Assembly (NCBI GenBank): GCA_000697455.1
Contig: JNET01030434.1
Location: 1-17,250, forward strand
Reading direction: 5' to 3'
DNA: 17,250 nucleotides
DNA from: Basidiobolus heterosporus B8920
Taxonomy: Eukaryota > Basidiobolomycota > Basidiobolomycetes > Basidiobolales > Basidiobolaceae
Under the pieces are notes generated by a model. That model was given only the letters and a program-made list of their open reading frames with translations, was not told the DNA's origin and ran no database searches. The position numbers and the translations under genes are program-made. Shown piece by piece: positions 8,347 to 16,004 of this stretch. The first letter of the stretch is position 1. Each line of letters begins with the position of its first letter.

Positions 8347-10481
8347 ATGTACACTAAAAGCCACCAAAGTCACCAAGTGGCAACAGGAAGCCAAACCGGC
8401 GCCGCAAACCTTGTTTGTTCAACAAAAGCCTCCTCCACCACATATGTCGCTGTTGCTATTGCCGAGAATCCGCGCAATGTTCTTACCAACTCAATAGAGC
8501 AGCTCTTCTATAATGGCAGTGTTTCAGCTCCATTTGACTTTCGTGTTCTTCAATACGCTTGCTTCCAGTGTAAAAAAAGACTTCTAAAGCACATAAGTAA
8601 CCTCAACTCTCGGTATACCAACCCAAACCTTGTTCACGAACTATGCACTCCCTGCAAATATGTCTTCCTAAGCATTTCACAGAAAAGCAATCAGAAATTG
8701 AAGCATCCACAGCAGAGTCCAGATAGCTGTTTGATCAATCTAGATAGCAATCCACTCCAATCAACACTTCTGAAAGACGTATTCTTCTCTGTCCCATCTC
8801 CTGAGAAATGCGAGACTGATGACCTCGATATTATGAGATATGATTCCACTTCTAGATGGACGGACACTAGTTCACCAACATTATCACCCACCGATTCACC
8901 CACCGATTTCCTGATTGATGAGGGCGAAAACCTATTTGGTTTTGATCTTGATCCCGATTTTTCCTCGGATCAGTCCACTTTTGGGAGTTCTGATACCGAA
9001 TCTTCGGAGACTGCGTCTGTCCATTCTCAGATGGTATCTGCGTCGGTGCAGAAAGATGATTTTGAACTAGCTAGTCTACCATCAAGTCCTGCAGCAACTG
9101 TCGATATTGAATCGGATTTACTTGGTCATTCCACTGAGAAAAAAAGGTCTCTTTCTCAAATGGTGAGTGACATCAACAACGACTCTTCCGTTTCTACCGA
9201 CATTCAGAATCCCACAAAGCTTGTTAAGCTGGCACATCCTTGTTCCGAATATTCCACTGAGAACACATTAGTCCCCCTGGTTGGGCTCTGCCAAGAGAAT
9301 GGATCTTCGGACGATGATAGTAGGGTCCTCAAGAATGACGAGCAAGGTGATGTTGAGGTTGAGGGTATCGATACACCTGTAGAAGTTGCGCCTCGTATAA
9401 CCTCATCGCCAACCATCTTCGAAACGTTATCTGAATCTCATATAGATTGGTGCCGTTATTGTGGCACAACAGAGGGTGTTAATTGGAGACCAGGTCCATG
9501 GGGAAAGCGTACACTTTGCAAGTGAGTAACTCTCTTCCACCATTGTGATAACGATGCAAATCTAACCAAACACATTATTTCAGCAAGCATGGTTGTGACT
9601 ATAAGGGTTATGGTTTTGCCTGTAAACTGCCTCGGTTGAATCTGACTGCTTACGTGAACGAGTCTATCGATGAACGTACACGGCCTGTTCTTCAACACTG
9701 TAAGTATTCTAAAGTGTTTTGAATGTTTGTAACATTCGAACTAACTTCTCGTTTAGTTTGCACAGTCTGCCAAAAGCAGGAATCACACGTAGGAAATATC
9801 TTAGTCATGTGTGAAGGCTGCCCCAAGGCATTCCATCAACAATGCTTCCCAAGTGGCATATCCGATGAAATTGGTAACGCTAGACTCTCAACAGTTTCCA
9901 ATGAAATACTAGAGACTTACCTGGTATCCATCTCATATTGTAGCTACAGGATGTGACATATGGTTCTGTGATGATTCTTGTGCCGACAACCTTAAAAGGC
10001 GCCGTATTGGTGTGTATTCTGTTACAAAATCATATCAGTAAGCGTCGAACCTTTAGCTAATCCATTTTTAGTGGTTGAGCTTCCCAGGAAACGACTCCCG
10101 CTTATGTGTAACCCAAAGTCAACGCCGGAATACACTAAGCAAAGGCCGACAAGTAGATCCGAATTGTCTCGTAAGCCACCCACTCGTAAAACCACTAGAT
10201 CTCCCACATCATATGGTACGTATAAATTCGCTTCACCTAATTCCTTACACATAATAACCAAGAAAAATCTAGAGTCAAAAACGTATTCCAAGAGGAATTC
10301 CAAATCCCCACCTGCTGTAAAAAGTACAGGAATTCTAAGCGACGAGGAGCTATGTTGCAACACTTCACCATCTCGGCGTGTAGTGCCCCGTACTGGCGGT
10401 AAAAACCTCTCACATTACACACTAACGAACCGTACCATGAACTACTACGAGTCCTCATCGGACTCTAGTGAAGACGCTTAA
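8347..10481 (+). CDS. GATA-like zinc finger and PHD finger protein
   Basis: Five exons: 8347-9521, 9584-9699, 9757-9873, 9944-10009, 10072-10481; phases agree and give 627 residues. An N-terminal region has paired cysteines (C72-x2-C75 and C100-x2-C103), perhaps a separate zinc site. Residues ~110-365 are Ser/Thr/Asp-rich and look disordered. A GATA-like finger follows: C369-x2-C372, WRPGPWGKRTL, C391, then N-K-H394, so the fourth ligand is His where GATA factors have Cys. Next comes KGYGFACKLPRLNL and a PHD finger: C432, C435, C449, C452, H457, C460, C478, C482, the last pair spaced x3. The tail (from ~486) is basic and ends in acidic ESSSDSSEDA. Likely a nuclear chromatin or transcription protein; targets are unknown. 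The ATG at 8347 is chosen because an in-frame TGA lies four codons upstream. I do not recognise a named orthologue. Confidence 0.85.
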
Positions 10482-11000
10482 ATCTGTTCATCATCCTTAC
10501 ATACCCTCATTGACCTACCCTCTTGTCCTTCCCTCCATACATCTTTTGTGTCATCATAGTCGTATTCAAAAGCTTTAATCTTAATTTCGCATTTTGCTTT
10601 GTTCATCGTACACCCGTCACACCTTAGAGATTTTACTCATCGTTCCGTTTACCATTGATTTTGAATGGAAGGGCAGAATCCCAAAAAGACATCTTGTGCC
10701 AGTGGCTTTCCAAACCAACTCTCCTCCAACCTTAATGTGTAGAATAAACACCAATACAACACAGTGCGATTAAGAACATTGCAGTGTGTCTTCCTACACA
10801 ATTTAGTTGACAATCGGATTGAGCATAGATCACATTAAACATCGCGAGGATTACTTTGGCTTGACATATAATCTATTGATTGTGAGGCTACTCTATTTAC
10901 CATCTTATAAAATCTCCCTGTATGTATAGACATAATAGAAACACACGAGATTGAAAATGATTTCAAATGAAATTATTACTTTATGGTGTATAAAAGATTC
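10482..11000. other. Convergent 3' region between the GATA/PHD gene and EMP24
   Basis: About 520 bp between two genes that end toward each other. Apart from a plus-strand AATAAA, I see no coding frame with family similarity, no repeat and no RNA gene. Confidence 0.5.
10743..10748 (+). promoter_or_regulatory. Possible poly(A) signal for the GATA/PHD gene
   Basis: An AATAAA about 262 nt past the stop codon on the plus strand, in a region with no other feature. Motif-based inference. Confidence 0.35.
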
Positions 11001-11824
11001 TTAGATACGAGTCTTCCGTTTCGCTTCGAAGAAGCGTCTCAAGTAAATGATTTGGAAGGCACATGCGGCTATCAACAACCCAGTTTGGAAGAAGGACCAC
11101 CATTTGACACGGCTGTTGGTACTTTCGCTTGCTGTGTTTTCATTCGATTAAATAACATTTGAATTACTAATACGCTCAAAACTCGATGCTAGAAAATATC
11201 AACTTACTGTTACGATGGGTACGCTCACGTGCGACAATATATTCGTGTTCGTCCTTGACTCTATAAACACCATCACGAAGCTTTGCTATTTCACTCTCAA
11301 CAGGGGAGATCGCTGAAGGTTCGGGAAATTAGAACAAAATAAACCATATTTAACAAAATCAATCAATTAATACCCTGATCGTCATCAACGGATGTGAAGA
11401 TCTTGGAGTTTCCATGGACATTCCATGTAATTGGTCTAACTTCATGCTTTCCGTCTTCGTTGATGAAACAATAAGTATACCGCTCGTCAACTGGGGCAAC
11501 AGAGGAGAACATGTCATGACTGTGACCAGATTTCCAATGAACAGTACGACCGGAAGCATCATTGACCTAGTTGATAATTAAACCAAGAGTTTAGTGACAA
11601 GGATATATAGAACAGATAATTAAGCATATAAAATTCCTTACACGAAAGTCAATAACACCAGAAGCATCGGCTACCTCGTAGTTAACAACGAAAGAATCGC
11701 CCTCTTTCACATCTTCATAAAAACACTCACTGGAACGAGGTTGAACATCAATATGGTGACATTTTACTACCGCTAAAGCGAGTAGCAACAAAGTGCCTAT
11801 TTTCAACATAGACGAAACAGCCAT
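11001..11824 (-). CDS. EMP24: p24 (Emp24/TMED2-like) cargo receptor
   Basis: Four exons, high to low: 11824-11642, 11566-11374, 11312-11208, 11131-11001; 203 residues with TAA stop. p24 proteins are small type I membrane proteins that cycle between ER and Golgi in COPII and COPI vesicles. The ATG at 11824 gives an N-terminal signal peptide (hydrophobic TLLLLALAVV). The GOLD domain follows with the paired cysteines C34 (SSECFYE) and C94 (YTYCFIN), expected to form a disulfide. A heptad-like segment (about 128-160) precedes TNSRVKWWSFF and one membrane span (about 172-191). The cytosolic tail LRRFFEAKRKTRI has the FF pair for COPII binding and basic residues, but no true KKxx end. The p24-beta (Emp24/TMED2) class is the best fit from ERTHRN and RRFFEAKR. 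The frame stays open for 100 codons upstream; I reject that part as coding because the signal peptide would become internal. Confidence 0.92.
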
Positions 11825-12288
11825 GGTAATCAGACAGAACAAGTTCCAACCGAAACTGTACGAATCACTGAGAATGATAGCTGTGTAAGCTAACAACTCT
11901 TGATGCTCACCGTTGACATTGGTCAAGTGTGGATGACTCTGATTGGTTAATTTTGGATCTTTGAAATTTCTCGATATCTCTATGGCTGGGATTGGCCATG
12001 GATACTTAGATGAAAGAACAAGCGTGACCCCAGCTAACAAACAGAATATGCTGGATTTTTTTCTTTCAGGAAAGGCAGTTGGATTTTCATAAATAATATA
12101 TATATTATCAAAGATATATATCATTTATTCATATTTTATCGTTTTTAAAAAAATTCAACTATTCGAAATATAACGCGAGTGAAAGTGTTTGATACATTAG
12201 GTAAGAGGAGAAACGGTAGAAATGTATAAAGCAACCGTGAAAGTCTAAAATTGGCCTTGTATTCCTAAAAAATGGCTAATGGAGATAT
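11825..12288. other. EMP24 promoter region and fibrillarin 3' end
   Basis: About 460 bp between two minus-strand genes. A minus-strand AATAAA (forward TTTATT at 12124-12129) may end the fibrillarin transcript. AT-only palindromes lie next to it (listed separately). Confidence 0.5.
12093..12122. repeat. AT palindromes between EMP24 and fibrillarin
   Basis: ATAATATATATATTAT at 12093-12108 is a perfect 16-bp palindrome, and GATATATATC at 12113-12122 a perfect 10-bp one. They fall about 270-300 bp upstream of the EMP24 start, and could be part of its promoter or of the fibrillarin 3' end. Confidence 0.5.
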
Positions 12289-13306
12289 CTAGTTCTTTGA
12301 AAGAGGTCTGTACACACCAACGACGAGGGCGTGGTCACGTTCATAAGGCTCTAAGGTCAATTGTTCTTGTGGCTTGATACGTTCTTGTTGAAGCTTCTTG
12401 ACTTCAGAAGCAAACACCTTAGCGGCGTCGACGGTAGAATCAATACAGTTAGCCTTAATGGAGATAACAATATGTCCGCCATTCTTCAAGAAGTGATGAG
12501 CGTTCAATGCGATAATTCTGGCTTGATCGGGCTGAGCAACATCAGCGAAGATGACATCTACCATACCAACAAACATACGATACTTGTGGGGATGACGGGC
12601 ATCTTCCACAATGGGAACGACGTTGGTACGCTTCTTGGCCATATTGATAAGTTCACGACCGGGACGATGAGAGAACTCAACTGCGTATACAACGCCCTCA
12701 GGACCAACAATATCAGCGACGTGAGAGACAGTAGTACCGGAGGCACCACCGAGGTAAAGAACCTTCTTGCCAGGAGCAATGTGAACATGATCAACACCAC
12801 CCAAAATACCGGCAGCTAACTTGGAACGGAAAGGATTCCATACACGGTATTCGATCTTGGTGCCATCGGGACCTTCAACAGAGACTCTCTTTTCTCCATA
12901 AACGGCTTCACCAGGAACAATATTTTTGGTAACAAGTAAATCTTCCTTGCCACGAGCGACGAAAACACCTTCGTGTCTGTGGGGTTCAACGACAACCTTG
13001 GCACCACCACGGGCACCACCTCTACCGCCACGACCTCCACCACGAGGTCCACCGCGAGCACCACCACGGCCTCCACCGCGCTTTTGAACACCACCACCAC
13101 GACCGCCTATAGAGAAAATAAAAATCAGTTTATTTTCTTGCTTGTCAGAACGAAGACAACACAGAAAAAGAAAACTTACCACCGAAGCCGCCGCGACCAC
13201 CGCCACGACCTCCTCCACGACCGCCGCCGAAACCACCACGGCCACCACCACGACCGCCGCCAAAGCCGCCACGACCACCACCACCACCGCGATTACCAAA
13301 ACCCAT
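12289..13306 (-). CDS. NOP1: Fibrillarin, box C/D snoRNP 2'-O-methyltransferase
   Basis: Two exons, 13306-13180 and 13106-12289, joined across a 73-nt intron; 314 residues, typical for the family. Fibrillarin is the S-adenosylmethionine-dependent methyltransferase of box C/D snoRNPs that modifies pre-rRNA in the nucleolus. Residues 1-78 form the glycine/arginine-rich region, nearly all Gly, Arg and Phe; the intron falls inside it. The catalytic domain follows: [11 protein letters not shown] (Lys138), the SAM-binding loop [15 protein letters not shown] (158-172), ADVAQPDQ (Asp230), SIKAN (Lys260) and [10 protein letters not shown] (His301), so the K-D-K-H tetrad is complete. The start ATG at 13306 gives [10 protein letters not shown]. 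Plus-strand frames opposite the GAR region are shadows of its repetitive codons. It is divergent to RanBP1. Confidence 0.97.
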
Positions 13307-13983
13307 GTTTGAAGAAAAGTGAATGTGTTACGAAGAGAACAAAAGAAGGGAGAGGTATTCGGGAGTTTCAAATACCAAAGAAATCAAGCCAAGCTTTCCT
13401 TGAGGAAATTTTCCTTTTTGCGCTAAGAACTATTTTCAAGCCCAAAAAAAGAAAAAAAAATTCCTTTCAATGTTTCAACTGAAGAAAATTTTTCCACTCA
13501 AAGTGGAAAAAAAAAGCGCACAATAAGCAAAAAAATTAAACCAACTTGGAGAGTTATTTCGCTGTTGAGTTAGCGGGTGTTTAGTCCCGTCAGGTGATAG
13601 CCAATGTAATACATGGATGGATATTTGTTACACTGGATTTGAGAAATTAGCCAACCTCCTATTTATTGGTGATGCGAGATGAGCATAATTACTGACTGGA
13701 GAATGTCCAAAGAACCTGATCGAATATTTTGGTTTTCATGTACACATAATCAGTTGATGTGAGTGCTGACGATTGTGATATTTTGAGATATGATACCAAC
13801 CATAACCGTTTGTATATGGAATAGAATTAAATAGGAATAAAAAAGATCGTAGTGGCATAACTTGCTAGACCCGGGGAGTCGTAGATTTTTTTCGGGCATG
13901 GGCCTGGGGATAAAACTAGCGTCTATTACGTACGAGATATCTTCGTTTTTACTTCCCTAGTGAACTCAAAGAACACCCTGAAA
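13307..13983. promoter_or_regulatory. Divergent promoter region of fibrillarin and RanBP1
   Basis: The 677 bp between the two divergent start codons holds both promoters. The fibrillarin side is rich in A- and T-tracts (about 13400-13540) and carries a perfect 10-bp inverted repeat. The RanBP1 side is less biased. No coding signal. Shared regulation is possible but not shown by the sequence. Confidence 0.5.
13489..13511. repeat. Perfect 10-bp inverted repeat in the fibrillarin promoter
   Basis: TTTTTCCACT, a 3-nt spacer CAA, then AGTGGAAAAA. The arms match exactly. It lies about 185 bp upstream of the fibrillarin start codon within an A/T-tract region and could be a two-fold protein site or a hairpin. 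Confidence 0.7.
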
Positions 13984-14724
13984 ATGGCCGATACCGAACC
14001 TAAGACTGTTGTTGACGAAGTCAAGGTAAATCCACAGTATTCTTCTACTTTTTTGTAAGATTGTATGACAAACGAGTTTTCCCCTTTTTACAGAAGGAGG
14101 AAGAAGTTGAAAACTCCCCCGATGTTCACTTCGAGCCTGTTATTAAGCTTGACGAGGTTGAAGTCAAGACTATGGAAGAAGATGAGGAATCTCTCTTCAA
14201 GATGTAAGTTGCTTTATTCTGATTTTTTGTTATCTTTATTTATTTATACTTATGTATTATTATTCAGGCGTGCCAAGCTTTTCCGTTTCGACAAAGACTT
14301 GAAGGAATGGAAGGAACGTGGTACTGGTGATGTCCGTTTCTTGAAGCACAAGGTTTCTGGCAAGGTTCGTCTTGTTATGCGTCGTGACAAGACCCACAAG
14401 GTTTGCGCCAACCACTACGTCACCCCTGAGATGGCTCTTACTCCTAACGTCGGTTCTGACCGCTCCTGGGTCTGGAACACCACCGCTGATATTGCCGATG
14501 GTGAACCAACCGCCGAGACCTTGGCTATTCGTTTCGCCAACTCGGAGAACGCTAACCTTTTCAAGGATAAGTTCGAGGAGGTTCAAAAGATCAACGAGTC
14601 TCTTTTGAATGGTGAGTCCGAGACCCCCGCTGATAAGGAGAAGGAAGAGAGTGAGGAGAAAAAGGAGGAGGTTGCTGAGGAAGAGAAGAAGGAGGCTACT
14701 GAAGAGGAGAAGAAGGAAGAATAA
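13984..14724 (+). CDS. YRB1: RanBP1-type Ran-binding protein
   Basis: Three exons: 13984-14025, 14094-14203, 14268-14724; 202 residues, close to the 201 of yeast Yrb1. RanBP1 binds Ran-GTP and, with RanGAP, promotes GTP hydrolysis and release of export complexes in the cytoplasm. The Ran-binding domain spans about residues 24-160: [17 protein letters not shown], the phase-2 intron junction in FKMRAKLFRF, then [15 protein letters not shown] (the hallmark GxGD loop), [17 protein letters not shown], and [14 protein letters not shown] followed by [20 protein letters not shown]. The C-terminal 30 or so residues are almost only Glu and Lys, as the acidic tails of this family often are. The first exon codes for only 14 residues. 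Introns are 68 and 64 nt with GT-AG ends. Confidence 0.96.
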
Positions 14725-15170
14725 TTCGATTGATCCATGCCTTCTCTACTGTTAATCACTACAAAAATCTCTGTATCTTTAATTCCCTTATCTCATGTTG
14801 AATGGGCTTTGATCTGTTCGGCTTATTTTCTCTATCTAGACATAATGTGAATAAAATGGTTCTGATAGGAAAGTTTTTGAGTGGTTTGACAGTGTTCAAG
14901 GCTATTCATGTTTTACAGACAGAACAGTAAATGTATAGAATGTAATCAAGTTCGCAAGTACTTTCGGCACTCGTTGAATATTCTTCGATTTCCTATACCC
15001 TTCATTAGCTATGAGTATTCCGTAGCATTAATAATAGATGAAGAAATATAACATTCTAGTTGAAGTATCTTTTAATGATAAGCAGAAGAGACGATATTAT
15101 GTCAAGATATATATTTATCAACAAAGGTGGAAGTATTTAAAGATCACCATATTGTACTATGTATCCCACA
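14725..15170. other. Convergent 3' region between RanBP1 and BolA2
   Basis: About 445 bp between two genes that converge. It holds the RanBP1 poly(A) signal. A plus-strand frame starting at 15038 runs antisense into the BolA2 exons, has AT-driven Lys/Tyr/Ile-rich composition and no family similarity; I leave it out. Confidence 0.5.
14850..14855 (+). promoter_or_regulatory. Poly(A) signal AATAAA for RanBP1
   Basis: AATAAA 126 nt after the RanBP1 stop codon. Motif and position support it as a polyadenylation signal. Confidence 0.5.
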
Positions 15171-15700
15171 CTATTGTCGCATTTTTGCCCATTGAGCAGG
15201 AGTATAGGTTTTCTAGAAAAGAAAAAACCCTTGAGAAAAATTGGCTACTGACGGTGTAACAAAAAGTAATTACTTGAGTGAAAGCGTGAACTTGACTGAT
15301 CTCCTCTTTTACGGCTTCATTTACTAATCTGTAGATCTGGGTTAGTTTTTTTATCGTATACACATCGCCTTGTCTTATAAGTCACCTGTGGCGTTGAAGG
15401 GGTGGCTTGCCTTCAAACTTGGAAGATACTATGACTACTTCAAAGCTTTGCCCACAGCCGCCTTTTGGAAATAGGATGAGTTTAGTATCAATGGAAAAGT
15501 CCCACTTTAATCCTACTTCCTTATTCTATAAACGTACCAGAAATGTCAACAACGTCCTTTTTCAGTTGAAGAAAAATAAGAAGTTTAGAATTAACCGCTT
15601 TTCAGAAAATACATGATGTGAAACAAACTCTACGTACAACATACTCTGCTTCAAGTCTCTCTGTCAAAGCTTGTCGAAGGGTTTCCTCAGTAACTGACAT
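15171..15700 (-). CDS. FRA2: BolA-like protein 2 (Fra2/BOL2), five exons
   Basis: A small gene split into five exons, high to low: 15700-15638, 15556-15538, 15461-15386, 15328-15274, 15212-15171. Together they give 84 residues, with every phase matching, TAG stop. BolA2 pairs with monothiol glutaredoxins (Grx3/Grx4) in [2Fe-2S] clusters; in yeast Fra2 is part of the cytosolic iron signal to Aft1/2. The protein starts [10 protein letters not shown], has [15 protein letters not shown] (Cys30), SKFEGK, the conserved [12 protein letters not shown], the invariant His67 in VHAFTQ and ends [13 protein letters not shown]. Exon 2 is only 19 nt and encodes DVVDIS plus one base. Introns are 81, 76, 57 and 61 nt. 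The exon 3 acceptor (CCAAAAG) lacks a pyrimidine tract but has an ACTAAAC branch-like motif upstream. None of the individual exons is long, so simple ORF scans miss this gene. Confidence 0.93.
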
Positions 15701-16004
15701 TGTATTCAGATAGCTGCAATAGACACGCTGTGGACTCTTTTTCATATCTATATCATGTGATCTAACGCTACCATAGTTTAGTATCAAATCATTACCGATA
15801 AGGAAATCAAAAATTTCAAGTGTAGACTGGTAGGCTTTTAATTTTCAATGATTCATTAATATATATATATATAAATATATAGGGCTAGTTATGTTCAGGA
15901 TTCCAGTCAAACTTGCTCAGATTTAAGTTTTCTACGATGTCGTATAAAGAATTCTAGATGAACGTAGGTCAGTCTGTGATCAGAAGAATGCTCAAGCCCA
16001 AGTA
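15701..16004. other. BolA2 promoter and LRR-gene 3' end
   Basis: A 304-bp AT-rich spacer between two minus-strand genes. It contains the TA repeat and no coding signal. In-frame codons upstream of the BolA2 ATG lack similarity to the family and are not included in the gene. Confidence 0.45.
15861..15882. repeat. AT dinucleotide-rich simple repeat
   Basis: A run of TA dinucleotides with one AA interruption, about 160-180 bp upstream of the BolA2 start. It may contribute to the core promoter of that gene or to the 3' end of the LRR gene; the sequence alone does not tell. Confidence 0.55.

Noticed and set aside
10216-10262. Possible extra 47-nt intron in the last GATA/PHD exon (GTACGT...CCAAG)
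   Set aside because: Its removal shifts the frame away from the acidic C-terminal ESSSDSSEDA; the uninterrupted frame gives a more protein-like basic and then acidic tail. RNA data could still overturn this.
12973-13482. 169-residue plus-strand frame rich in Thr, His and Arg
   Set aside because: It is antisense to the glycine/arginine repeats of fibrillarin and its composition follows from those codons.
14260-14586. 108-residue minus-strand frame
   Set aside because: Antisense shadow of the RanBP1 exon.
15038-15259. 73-residue plus-strand frame
   Set aside because: AT-driven composition, and it overlaps BolA2 exon 5 on the opposite strand.
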